Positions 24,405 through 31,999 of a DNA stretch of 64,000 bases are shown here, one piece after another. Both the position numbers and the translations under genes were made by a program. The DNA comes from Nocardia jiangxiensis NBRC 101359 (GTDB taxonomy: Bacteria; Actinomycetota; Actinomycetes; Mycobacteriales; Mycobacteriaceae). Where the stretch lies: NCBI RefSeq assembly GCF_000308615.1, contig NZ_BAGB01000061.1, forward strand, positions 1 to 64,000, read 5' to 3'. Position 1 is the stretch's first letter. Each line of letters opens with the position of its first letter. Below the pieces are notes generated by a model. The model did no database searches and was not told the origin of the DNA. It saw nothing but the letters and a program-made list of their open reading frames with translations.

Positions 24405-25916
24405 TTACCGCGTGCGGCGGCCCAGGGGGACTCGTAGCACTGCGTCGGTGCCGACATCGGCACCCGGATGCAGACCGATGGAACCACCGAGTTCGGCGGT
24501 GACGAGCGTACGGACGATCTGCAGCCCCAGCCGGTCCGAACCCTCGAGGCTGAAACCGTCGGGCAACCCACGACCGTCGTCGCCGATGATCACATCCAGC
24601 CAGCGCGCCGAACGTTCGGAGCGGATCGTCACCGTGCCGTTCTCCCCGGCGTCGAAGGCGTGCTCGATGGCGTTCTGCACCAGTTCGGTCAGCACCATGA
24701 CCAACGGCGTGGCTCGTTCGGCGGAGAACACGCCCAGGGAGCCTTCCCGGCGCACCTTGATCCGCGCGGTGTTGACCGTGGCGACGTCGGCCATGATCGG
24801 CAGCAGGCGGTCCACGACCTCGTCGAGATCGACCTCCTCGTCCACCGACATGGACAGCATCTCGTGCACCGACGCGATCGAGGTGACCCGGCGCACCGAT
24901 TCGGTCAGCGCCAGCCGCGCCTCCTCGTTCTCGGTGCGACGCGCCTGCAGCCGCAGCAGCGCGGCCACGGTCTGCAGGTTGTTCTTCACCCGGTGGTGGA
25001 TCTCACGGATCGTGGCGTCCTTGGACAGCAGCGCGCGATCGCGGCGCTTGACCTCGGTGACGTCGCGCACCAGGACCGCGGCTCCGGCCAACTCGCCGTG
25101 CGGGCGCAGCACCAGGGTGCGCAGCAGGACCGTCGCCCCGCGCGCCTCGACCTCCATCCGGCGCCCGGATTTGCCCGCCAGCGCGGCCTGGATATCGCTG
25201 ACGACCTCCTGGGCATCGAACGGGTCGGTGATCAGCGAGCGCGTCGTCTGGGCCAGATCCTGACCGTCCAGATCGGCTTGCAGACCCATGCGGTGGTAGG
25301 CGGACAGCGCATTGGGACTGGCGTATCGCACGATGCCGTCGGTGTCGAGCCGGATGAAACCGTCCCCGGCGCGCGGGCTCGAGTGCGATCCGGTGCGATC
25401 CTCCAGGGTCGGGAAGGTGCCGTCGGCGATCATCTGGCACAGATCGTCCGCGCAGGCCATGTAGGCGATTTCGAGATTGCCGCGAATCTTGGTGCGCTGC
25501 ACCTCGATATCGCGTCCGAGCACCGCGATGACGTCCTCGCCGACGCGCACCGGAATCGCCTCGTGGATCACGTGCACCGGGTTCGGGTGGTAGACGCCGG
25601 TCTGTTCGTCGTCGGTCTCGACCCGCACGATCGCGCCGCTGCGCAGCGCCTGGAAGATCTGGGCATGATCGGCGCGGGAGGCCAGCGAGCCGACCAGATC
25701 CTCCGGGTGCACGGTCGGCGCGGTGGTCGGGCGGCACTGGGCCACGCACACCACGTCGGCGCCTTCCGCGACCGGGCCCACGCCCACCCACAGTTGCAGG
25801 TCCGCGAACGACAGATCGGCCAGCAGCTGCCAGTCGCCCACGACGCGCTGCAGGTGGTCGACGGCCGCACCCGGTAGGTCGGTGTGTTCGGCGAGCAGAT
25901 CACTCAGAGTGGACAT
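24405..25916 (-). CDS. pdtaS: Sensor histidine kinase PdtaS
   Basis: This 503-residue soluble HisKA_2/HWE-type kinase partners with the antiterminator PdtaR. The N-terminal GAF domain spans about residues 5-150, with a Cys in VCVAQCRP and Cys in AYMACADDLCQM. A PAS domain lies around 185-300 (DGFIRLDTDGIVRYASPNAL). The phosphoacceptor helix is TIREIHHRVKNNLQTVAALL, and the ATPase domain contains ELVQNAIEHAF, GDDGRGLP and GLQIVRTLV. It senses cytosolic signals (c-di-GMP, Cu and NO are reported in mycobacteria). PdtaR is not in this window. Its transcript would run through the small carrier protein gene upstream. Confidence 0.95.
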   Translation of the reverse strand: MSTLSDLLAEHTDLPGAAVDHLQRVVGDWQLLADLSFADLQLWVGVGPVAEGADVVCVAQCRPTTAPTVHPEDLVGSLASRADHAQIFQALRSGAIVRVETDDEQTGVYHPNPVHVIHEAIPVRVGEDVIAVLGRDIEVQRTKIRGNLEIAYMACADDLCQMIADGTFPTLEDRTGSHSSPRAGDGFIRLDTDGIVRYASPNALSAYHRMGLQADLDGQDLAQTTRSLITDPFDAQEVVSDIQAALAGKSGRRMEVEARGATVLLRTLVLRPHGELAGAAVLVRDVTEVKRRDRALLSKDATIREIHHRVKNNLQTVAALLRLQARRTENEEARLALTESVRRVTSIASVHEMLSMSVDEEVDLDEVVDRLLPIMADVATVNTARIKVRREGSLGVFSAERATPLVMVLTELVQNAIEHAFDAGENGTVTIRSERSARWLDVIIGDDGRGLPDGFSLEGSDRLGLQIVRTLVTAELGGSIGLHPGADVGTDAVLRVPLGRRTR

Positions 25917-25923
25917 GGCGGAA

Positions 25924-26139
25924 CTACGAGATCACTGCGATCAGGTCGCCCTTTTGCAGGACATCACCCGGTTTGACGTTGATCGAGGTGACCGTCCCGG
26001 GCCCCTCGGCGACGACGGGGATCTCCATCTTCATCGACTCCAGCAGCACCAGGGTGTCGCCCTCGACCACGGCCGCGCCCTCCTGCGCGACGATCTGGAA
26101 GACGGTGGAGACCATCTCCGCGAGCACTTCCTCAGCCAT
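25924..26139 (-). CDS. Biotinyl/lipoyl-domain carrier protein (BTB7.3/Rv3221c-like)
   Basis: This 71-residue single biotinyl domain is almost only the attachment fold: VAQEGAAVVEGDTLVLLESM, then KMEIPVVAEGPGTVTSI. The ESMKMEIPV hairpin holds the biotinylated lysine. The ATG at 26139 has GAAGGG upstream. In mycobacteria the equivalent is TB7.3. It could be a mobile carboxyl carrier for an acyl-CoA carboxylase, or an orphan. It lies eight bases upstream of pdtaS on the same strand, so the two are probably co-transcribed. Confidence 0.93.
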   Translation of the reverse strand: MAEEVLAEMVSTVFQIVAQEGAAVVEGDTLVLLESMKMEIPVVAEGPGTVTSINVKPGDVLQKGDLIAVIS

Positions 26140-26228
26140 GGCACCCTTCCGGAGTTCGACGTGACGACCAGCTGACGATATAGCCAACCACACGTGGAAC
26201 AATGTCTTTCGATCAGAAGGGAGAAATC

Positions 26229-26303
26229 ATGGGAAAGCGTGGTCGTAAGAAGCGCAGCCGCAAGGGCAACGCCGCCAATCACGGCAAGCGTCCGAACAGC
26301 TGA
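26229..26303 (+). CDS. 50S ribosomal protein bL37
   Basis: This 24-residue, strongly basic peptide (MGKRGRKKRSRKGN, then AANHGKRPNS) matches the mycobacterial large-subunit protein bL37, whose sequence is also 24 residues with KRGRKKR at the start and ANHGKRPN at the end. An AAGGGAG ribosome site precedes the ATG. It is an independent gene divergent from the carrier protein and followed by a strong hairpin. Its small size makes it easy to miss. It binds rRNA near the peptidyl-transferase region in mycobacterial ribosomes. Confidence 0.92.
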   Translation: MGKRGRKKRSRKGNAANHGKRPNS

Positions 26304-26363
26304 GCTGTTCGCAGCTTCGCCCGGCGCCGCGTGCCGATAACCTGCGCGCCGATGAAATGCACT

Positions 26364-26397
26364 GAGCGGCACGCCTTTTCGTCAAGGCGTGCCGCTC
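26364..26397. terminator. Bidirectional hairpin between bL37 and rshA
   Basis: A perfect 14-bp stem (26364-26377 with 26384-26397) encloses the loop TTCGTC, between convergent genes. Confidence 0.85.
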
Positions 26398-26402
26398 TGC
26401 TG

Positions 26403-26714
26403 TCACGGGTTGTCGATCGTGCTCTCGGTCACGGTGATCGAACGCCGGATCTCCACGGTCAATCGCTCGCGCAGGGAATCCGGGGCCCGGTCGCCGCCGC
26501 ACTTGCGATTGAGCAGCCGCTTGAGCTTCTCCTCGAGGCCGTACGCGTCGATACACGGCGAGCAGGTCTCCAGATGGTGCTGCAACCGCTCGCGGGTGGC
26601 CTGATCGCATTCGCCGTCCAGCATCAGCCAGACATCGGCCAGCACCGCCGTGCAGTCCAGCTTCATATCCGCATCCCCTTCGGTCTCCCGCTCGCTGTGC
26701 TGGTGCCCACTCAC
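26403..26714 (-). CDS. rshA: Zinc-containing anti-sigma factor RshA
   Basis: This 103-residue redox-sensitive anti-sigma factor of the RsrA/RshA type has the HxxxCxxC zinc motif HHLETCSPC and additional Cys in LDCTAVL and KCGGDR. Disulfide formation under oxidative or thiol stress releases its sigma factor. Its start overlaps the stop of sigH by four bases (ATGA), so the two are translationally coupled. The C terminus is IRRSITVTEST. Confidence 0.95.
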   Translation of the reverse strand: MSGHQHSERETEGDADMKLDCTAVLADVWLMLDGECDQATRERLQHHLETCSPCIDAYGLEEKLKRLLNRKCGGDRAPDSLRERLTVEIRRSITVTESTIDNP

Positions 26715-27550
26715 TGGGTGACCTCCTGACGCGCCCCGTCCCCCGCCTGGTTTCGATCGAACCCCCGCTCGTGGGCCACATCGGCCAGCAGCCCCTTGAG
26801 CTGCTTGCGACCGCGATGCAGCCGGGACATGACCGTCCCGATCGGAGTGCCCATGATCTCGGCGATCTCCTTGTAGGGGAAGCCCTCCACGTCGGCGTAG
26901 TACACCGCCATCCGGAACTCCTCCGGAAGTTCCTGCAGCGCGGCCTTGATGTCGTCGTCGGGCAGCGCCTCGAGCGCTTCCATCTCCGCCGAACGCAGAC
27001 CCGTCGAGGTGTGCTCGGCCGTGGCGGCCAGCTGCCAGTCGGTGATCTCGTCGGTCGGGTACTGGGCGGGCTGCCGCTGCTTCTTGCGGTAGGAGTTGAT
27101 GTAGGTGTTGGTCAGGATCCGGTACAGCCAGGCCCGCAGGTTGGTGCCCTCGCGGAAGGACCGGAAGCCCTGGTACGCCTTGGCGAAGGTCTCCTGCACC
27201 AGATCCTCGGCATCGGCGGGGTTGCGGGTCATCCGCAGCGCCGCACCGTAGAGCTGGTCGAGCAGCGGGAGCGCATCACGCTCGAACCGCTGCGCCAACT
27301 CGGCGGGATCCGCGGCCGATTCCTGCGCCGCGGCGTCACCGCCGGAATCCCCGTTCTCGGCCGCACCGTCCAGGCGATCGGCCGCCAAATCGTCGTCGCT
27401 CGTCACGCCCATCCCTTCGATCGCCGTAGTCACAGAATCTACCGTGAGCGATGTGGGCAGCGGGAATCCGGTGACGGGAGGCACCGAGGTCGGGGCGAAC
27501 TCCGCGGACGACGCGGTGCGCACTGGGCGTTCGTCGATCAGAACCGTCAC
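26711..27550 (-). CDS. sigH: ECF RNA polymerase sigma factor SigH
   Basis: This 279-residue sigma factor controls thiol-oxidative and heat stress. A long, low-similarity N-terminal extension of about 85 residues precedes region 2 (LYGAALRMTRNPADAEDLVQ, ETFAKAYQGFRSF, LRAWLYRILTNTYINSYRKK). Region 4 contains PYKEIAEIMGTPIGTVMSRL and HRGRKQLKG. The extension is much longer than the usual 10-40 residues, so an internal start, for example near 27300, is possible; however the promoter signature lies only about 50 bases upstream of 27550, supporting the longer form. It is coupled to rshA downstream. Confidence 0.95.
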   Translation of the reverse strand: MTVLIDERPVRTASSAEFAPTSVPPVTGFPLPTSLTVDSVTTAIEGMGVTSDDDLAADRLDGAAENGDSGGDAAAQESAADPAELAQRFERDALPLLDQLYGAALRMTRNPADAEDLVQETFAKAYQGFRSFREGTNLRAWLYRILTNTYINSYRKKQRQPAQYPTDEITDWQLAATAEHTSTGLRSAEMEALEALPDDDIKAALQELPEEFRMAVYYADVEGFPYKEIAEIMGTPIGTVMSRLHRGRKQLKGLLADVAHERGFDRNQAGDGARQEVTQ

Positions 27551-27601
27551 CGGCAGACTCCTTCGATTCTCACAGAATGGGATGCGTGGCGTATGGCGTG
27601 C

Positions 27602-27627
27602 AACATGCGCCGGGGCCGCTGTGTTCC
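27602..27627 (-). promoter_or_regulatory. SigH-type promoter of sigH-rshA
   Basis: On the minus strand GGAAC (27623-27627) is followed after exactly 18 bases by GTT (27602-27604), the SigH/SigR consensus GGAA(T/C)-N18-GTT. It indicates autoregulation. The start codon follows at 27550. Confidence 0.75.
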
Positions 27628-27684
27628 CGCAGCGCCGGGCACAGCGCTTGGCCGGGCCCCGGAGCCCGTCCTAGGGTGACCGGC

Positions 27685-28188
27685 ATGGCTGCCCCGACCC
27701 CCGCGATCCGCGCTGCGACCCAGGCCGAGGTGGCCCATCGCGTCCACACCTATCCACACGACCCGCGCAACGACTCGTTCGGCGCCGAGGCGGTCTCCGC
27801 GCTGGCGGAACGGCTGGGCGTGCAGGCCGGGCAGATCTTCAAGACACTGGTGATCGAGTTGTCGGGCGGGTCGGGCGCGCACGGGTTGGCGGTCGCGGTG
27901 TTGCCGGTCCCCGCGACGCTCTCGCTCAAGGCCGCCGCCGCGGCGCTGAGTGCGTCGAAGGCGGTCATGGCCGACAAGACCAAGGCCGAACGGACCACCG
28001 GCTACGTGCTGGGCGGAATCTCTCCGCTGGGCCAGAAGCGCGCGCTGCCGACGGTGATCGATGCCTCGGCCCTGGAGTGGGATCGGATGCTGTGCAGCGC
28101 CGGACGACGCGGTCTGGAGATCGAACTCGCCCCGCAGGATCTGGTGCGGCTCACCTCTGCCGTCACTGCTCCGGTCACCGCCGCCTGA
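27685..28188 (+). CDS. ybaK: Cys-tRNA(Pro)/aminoacyl-tRNA deacylase, YbaK/EbsC type
   Basis: This 167-residue YbaK protein hydrolyses mischarged Cys-tRNA(Pro). Family motifs are HTYPHDPRNDSFGAEAVSAL, GVQAGQIFKTLVIEL and ADKTKAERTTGYVLGGISPL followed by GQKRALPTVID. The GGISP and GQK segments form the substrate pocket. The ATG at 27685 is preferred; the frame is open further upstream but that region contains the sigH promoter. It is divergent from sigH. Confidence 0.93.
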   Translation: MAAPTPAIRAATQAEVAHRVHTYPHDPRNDSFGAEAVSALAERLGVQAGQIFKTLVIELSGGSGAHGLAVAVLPVPATLSLKAAAAALSASKAVMADKTKAERTTGYVLGGISPLGQKRALPTVIDASALEWDRMLCSAGRRGLEIELAPQDLVRLTSAVTAPVTAA

Positions 28189-28284
28189 GACCCGAAATCC
28201 GGACATCTCGGACATCGACTACATTGACCTGCGGCGACAGAACGTCGCCTCGGCCGCCTTGCATACCCCCACATCCTGACACAT

Positions 28285-28306
28285 ACTTGCCAAGTACAAC
28301 TAGTTG
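28285..28306 (+). promoter_or_regulatory. Two adjacent perfect palindromes upstream of a MarR gene
   Basis: ACTTG-C-CAAGT (28285-28295) is followed one base later by CAACTAGTTG (28297-28306). They lie 60-81 bases upstream of the MarR start and are likely autoregulatory operators. Confidence 0.65.
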
Positions 28307-28365
28307 GAAAACTCAAGCAATTGACTGCGTGACCAGTGTTGCGGTTCCCCGAGGAGGGTGTGTCC

Positions 28366-28860
28366 ATGGACCACGACGAGGCGATCGACGTGATCGCCCT
28401 GCAGTTGATCCGTCTGGGCCGAATCCGGGAGCGCACCAACGCTCAGATCGCGGCGGCATCCGGGGGCGAGATCGAGGCTGCATCTTACTCGATCATCTTC
28501 CGGCTGCTCTACGACGGGCCGATGCGCTCGGGCGCACTGGCCGAACTGCTCTACTCCGACGCCTCCACCATCAGCCGCCAGGCCGCCGCACTGGTCAAAC
28601 GCGGACTCATCGAACGCCGCGCCGATCCGGCCGACGGCCGGGCCAGCGTCCTGGCCGTCACAGACGCCGGACGAGAACTGGCCACCGCGCTGCGGCAGCG
28701 CCGCAACGCGATGCTGGACAACGTCCTGCAACACTGGAGCGAATCGGAGCGTGCTGAACTCGGCCAGATGATGCGCCGCTTCGTCGACGACTACGAACAG
28801 GCGCGCGAGACCATCCTCACCCTGCATCCGAAGGACCCCGCGCCGGAGAAGCCTCGGTAA
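28366..28860 (+). CDS. MarR-family transcriptional regulator
   Basis: This 164-residue regulator begins MDHDEAIDVIALQLIRLGRI. The winged helix is YSIIFRLLYDGPMRSGALAE and LLYSDASTISRQAAALVKRG, with the wing ERRADPADGRASVLAVTD. The ATG at 28366 follows GAGGAGGG at the right distance. It is preceded by two tight palindromes, likely autoregulatory operators. No efflux pump or enzyme is directly adjacent; the next gene encodes a small secreted protein on the same strand. Confidence 0.92.
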   Translation: MDHDEAIDVIALQLIRLGRIRERTNAQIAAASGGEIEAASYSIIFRLLYDGPMRSGALAELLYSDASTISRQAAALVKRGLIERRADPADGRASVLAVTDAGRELATALRQRRNAMLDNVLQHWSESERAELGQMMRRFVDDYEQARETILTLHPKDPAPEKPR

Positions 28861-28986
28861 CCACCGCGTCCGCTCGAGAACTCCTCGAGAACACGCTGAG
28901 CTACGAGCGCGAATACTCAAATCACGTGCGGCACTCCCAGGTGTGCGTTTACTTGACGGGGCCCGTTCCGTCGATCCGAGGATGTG

Positions 28987-29280
28987 ATGCGCATGTTCCA
29001 CCGGCAGTCCGTTCGCACCATGATCATCGCCCTGTGCGGCGGCGTGATCCTCACCTTCGGCGCCGCCACCGCCGCAGCCGAGCCGCACGGAAATCCCGAT
29101 TATCCACTCGGCGGCACACAGAACGAAGCCCCCGGCCATTCCGACCCCAACGATCTCAACGAGCAGGCCGAGAGGGTGCAGGACCGCGGCGGCGATATCG
29201 TCACGCGGATCATCGATATGAGCGCGGAACTCACCAAATGCGGGCTCAACCTCATTGCCCCGAGCGTCCGCTGCGAGTAG
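28987..29280 (+). CDS. Small secreted hypothetical protein
   Basis: This 97-residue protein has a Sec signal peptide (MRMFHRQSVRTMIIALCGGV, then ILTFGAATAAAEP). The mature segment, GNPDYPLGGTQNEAPGHSDP, continues to a helical C terminus (DIVTRIIDMSAELTKCGLNL) with two Cys about 14 residues apart. It may be a small envelope peptide. No family was recognised. GTG 28984 is an alternative start. Confidence 0.7.
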   Translation: MRMFHRQSVRTMIIALCGGVILTFGAATAAAEPHGNPDYPLGGTQNEAPGHSDPNDLNEQAERVQDRGGDIVTRIIDMSAELTKCGLNLIAPSVRCE

Positions 29281-29320
29281 CCCGCACCACCGAGGCCCGA
29301 ATCACGCCCATTTCGCCACC

Positions 29321-29432
29321 CTCGAGTTTGCGGCGCGGCTCGCCGCCCGGACGCGTGGCGGGTGCGAAACCACGGGGCCGGGCGGTGAGCCTCAGGGCGC
29401 CACGAATCCGCCGTAGCGAAGCGGAGCCGTAG
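29321..29432. repeat. Diverged copy of the hairpin repeat family
   Basis: The CTCGAGTTTGCGGCGCGGCT left end and GCGAAGCGGAGCC right tail match the elements at 42114 and 55018. The arms differ in sequence but still pair with each other (CTCGCCGCCCGG with CCGGGCGGTGAG). It ends at the stop codon of the SRAP gene. Confidence 0.65.
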
Positions 29433-30203
29433 TCACAGCAGACGGGTCTGTCCGGGCTGGTCCGCAACCCGGCTCAGCAGTTCGGGGCCGTTGTTGCGGA
29501 CGCTGTTCACCAGCGACGGGACCTCCCGCACCACGATGTCCGAAACCCGTTCCAGCCCAGGGGTTTCCAGAAGCTCATGCGGTGCGGGGTGGTCCGGGTC
29601 GAGCCAGGCCGCCCACTGCTCGCGCGGCATCATCAGCGGCATCCGGTCGTGGATCGCGGTCAGGTCACCGATCGCATCGGTGGTCAGGATCGTGCAGGAC
29701 AGCAGCGGATCCATCTCGCGCTGGTCGCGATCGCGCCAGATCGACCAGAGACCGGCCATGTAGAGCGGCGAGCCGTCGGCCCGGGACATGTAGTAGGGAC
29801 GTTTGACGGCCTTGCCCTTGACCGTCGAGTCCCCCTCCACGACCCACTCGTACCAGCCGTCCATCGGCACCAGGCAGCGGCGTTTCTTCACCGCATCGCG
29901 GAATGAGGGCGCCTCGGCGGCGCGATCGGCGCGCGCGTTGAACAGTGGCTTTCCCTTCACCGGCACACCGGGTTCGGCCGCCTTGGTCCACACCGGGATC
30001 AAGCCCCAGCGCATGCGCCGGATCCGCAGCCGCGCGTCGTCGTCGGGATGGTCACGATCGTGTCGCTCGACCACCGTCAGCACCTGATTCGTCGGTGCGA
30101 CGTTGTAATCGGGCTCGACGGGCGCATCACCCGTCTCATCGATCGCATCGAGCTCGGCCGCCAAACGGCCCGGATTCACCGTGGTCGCATATCTGCCGCA
30201 CAT
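29433..30203 (-). CDS. SOS-response-associated peptidase (SRAP/HMCES family)
   Basis: This 256-residue protein forms covalent crosslinks with abasic sites in single-stranded DNA. The initiator Met is removed to expose Cys2 (MCGRYATTV). Further conserved parts are PDYNVAPTNQVLTV, NARADRAAEAPSFRDAVKKR, RCLVPMDGWYEWV with the catalytic Glu, and HDRMPLMMP with the catalytic His. The ATG at 30203 is required by the Cys2 mechanism. It corresponds to Rv3226c. No LexA box was confirmed upstream. Confidence 0.95.
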   Translation of the reverse strand: MCGRYATTVNPGRLAAELDAIDETGDAPVEPDYNVAPTNQVLTVVERHDRDHPDDDARLRIRRMRWGLIPVWTKAAEPGVPVKGKPLFNARADRAAEAPSFRDAVKKRRCLVPMDGWYEWVVEGDSTVKGKAVKRPYYMSRADGSPLYMAGLWSIWRDRDQREMDPLLSCTILTTDAIGDLTAIHDRMPLMMPREQWAAWLDPDHPAPHELLETPGLERVSDIVVREVPSLVNSVRNNGPELLSRVADQPGQTRLL

Positions 30204-30273
30204 GTGAACCATGCTAAAGAGCTGCCGCAACGGATGTTCAGATTGGCCGGAATTCCATGTGATGGCGGGTGAC

Positions 30274-30302
30274 TTCATATCTAAGCTGTTCATATCTAAG
30301 CT
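30274..30302 (+). promoter_or_regulatory. Tandem 15-bp direct repeat between SRAP and aldehyde dehydrogenase genes
   Basis: TTCATATCTAAGCT occurs at 30274-30287 and 30289-30302, giving an exact 15-bp period. It ends 46 bases before the aldehyde dehydrogenase start and is AT-rich, so it probably spans a promoter or activator site. Confidence 0.55.
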
Positions 30303-30348
30303 ATGAGAACTTCATGCAATCACTTTCTCACTAGGGGTCGCCGAAACC

Positions 30349-31854
30349 ATGTCCACCACCGAGCCGACAACCGCCCGACGGACCGTGCTGACCTCGGTCA
30401 ACCCGGCCACGGGCGAGGTCATCGACACGCATCCGATCGCCGATGAGGAGGCGGTGGCCGCGGCCGTCGCCAAGGCCCGCACCGCCGCCGGGAGCTGGGG
30501 TGCGCTGAGCTATGCCGACCGCAAGCGGTATCTGCTGCGGTGGGCCACCCGGCTGGTCGAGAAATCCGACGAGCTCTGCGATCTGATCCACGCCGAGAAC
30601 GGCAAAACCCGCGACGACGCATTCCTCGAACTGCTGCTGACCCTCGAACACATCTCCTGGGCCGCCAAGAACGCCGAGAAAGTGCTCCAGACCAAGAAGG
30701 TCTCCCCCGGCGCGCTGATGTCCAACTTCGGCGCGTACATCGAACAGCGCCCGCTCGGCGTGATCGGCGTGATCGGCCCCTGGAACTACCCGATCTACAC
30801 CCCCAACGGCTCGATCGCCTACGCCCTGGCCGCGGGCAACGCCGTGGTTTACAAGCCGAGCGAATTCTCCACCGGCATCGGCAATTTCGTCGCCCAGGCA
30901 TTCGCCGAGGCAAATCCCGAACTGCCCGATGGGATCTTCACCACCATCAACGGCTACGGGGAGACCGGCGCGGCGCTGGTGCGCGCCGATATCGACAAGA
31001 TCGCGTTCACCGGATCCGCGGCCACCGGCAAGAAGATCATGGCCTCCGCGGCCGAGCGGCTCACCCCGGTGCTGCTCGAATGCGGCGGTAAGGATGCGGT
31101 GATCGTCGCGGCCGACGCCGACGTCACCGCCGCGGCCGACGCGGTCGCCTACGGCGCGACGATGAACAGCGGCCAGACCTGCGCGGGCGTCGAGCGCGTC
31201 TACGTGGACGCCTCGATCCGCGACAAGTTCGTCGCCGAGGTCAAGCGGATCCTGTCCGACGTGCACCCGGGCTCGGACGGCAAGGCCGCCTACGGCCCGA
31301 TGACCATGCCCAGCCAGATCGACATCGTGCGCCGCCACATCGAGGACGCGCTGAACCACGGCGGCACCGCGGTGCTCGGCGGCCTCGACTCGATCAAGGG
31401 CGCGTTCATCGAGCCGGTGGTGCTGGTCGACGTGGACGAGGACTCGGCGGCTGTGCGCGAGGAGACCTTCGGCCCGACGGTCACGATCCGCACCGTGAAC
31501 AACATCGACGAGGCGATCGAGCTCGCCAACAACTCGACCTACTCGCTGGGTTCGACGGTGTTCTCCCGCAAGCACGGCCTCGAGATCGCCCGCCGGATCA
31601 AGGCCGGAGCCACCTCGGTCAACGCGGTGCTCGGCTTCGCGGCGATCTCCGCACTGCCCTTCGGCGGCGGGCGGGACTCGGGTATCGGCCGGATCCACGG
31701 CGCGCCCGGCATGCTGGAGTTCACCGTGCCGCATTCGATCGCGGTGCAGCGCTTCACAATTCCGGGTATGGCGTTGCTGAGCTACTCGCGCACCGCGAGC
31801 ACCATGAAGCTGTTGCGCCGGGTCGTGCCGATCCTGCACGGACGGCACAAGTAG
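30349..31854 (+). CDS. Aldehyde dehydrogenase, succinic-semialdehyde type (GabD2-like)
   Basis: This 501-residue NAD(P)-dependent aldehyde dehydrogenase has the cofactor region GVIGVIGPWNYPIYT, KPSEFS and AFTGSAATGKKIM. The general base Glu is in LLECGGKDAVIV and the nucleophile Cys in NSGQTCAGVERVYV. EETFGPTV and LPFGGGRDSGIGRIHG complete the family set. An extended C terminus has a hydrophobic stretch (FTIPGMALLSYSRTAS), which may give membrane association. The sequence resembles GabD2/Rv1731-type proteins acting on succinate semialdehyde or longer aldehydes. A tandem repeat precedes the gene and two hairpins follow it. Confidence 0.9.
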   Translation: MSTTEPTTARRTVLTSVNPATGEVIDTHPIADEEAVAAAVAKARTAAGSWGALSYADRKRYLLRWATRLVEKSDELCDLIHAENGKTRDDAFLELLLTLEHISWAAKNAEKVLQTKKVSPGALMSNFGAYIEQRPLGVIGVIGPWNYPIYTPNGSIAYALAAGNAVVYKPSEFSTGIGNFVAQAFAEANPELPDGIFTTINGYGETGAALVRADIDKIAFTGSAATGKKIMASAAERLTPVLLECGGKDAVIVAADADVTAAADAVAYGATMNSGQTCAGVERVYVDASIRDKFVAEVKRILSDVHPGSDGKAAYGPMTMPSQIDIVRRHIEDALNHGGTAVLGGLDSIKGAFIEPVVLVDVDEDSAAVREETFGPTVTIRTVNNIDEAIELANNSTYSLGSTVFSRKHGLEIARRIKAGATSVNAVLGFAAISALPFGGGRDSGIGRIHGAPGMLEFTVPHSIAVQRFTIPGMALLSYSRTASTMKLLRRVVPILHGRHK

Positions 31855-31904
31855 CAGCGTCGGGCGGCCGGTGGAAAATCACCGGCCACCTGGTGAAGTC
31901 TCAT

Positions 31905-31935
31905 AAGCCCGCGACGAATTCCACGTCGCGGGCTT
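31905..31935 (+). terminator. Terminator between aldehyde dehydrogenase and aroA
   Basis: A perfect 12-bp stem (31905-31916 with 31924-31935) has loop AATTCCA. A second 8-bp hairpin (GGCCGGTG with CACCGGCC, 31866-31887) lies just before it. Confidence 0.75.
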
Positions 31936-31999
31936 GTGCGTTTACTGCGAGTTCATGACCATGCGCATCCCGAATCAGTCGATAGGCGAAGATGGTGGG

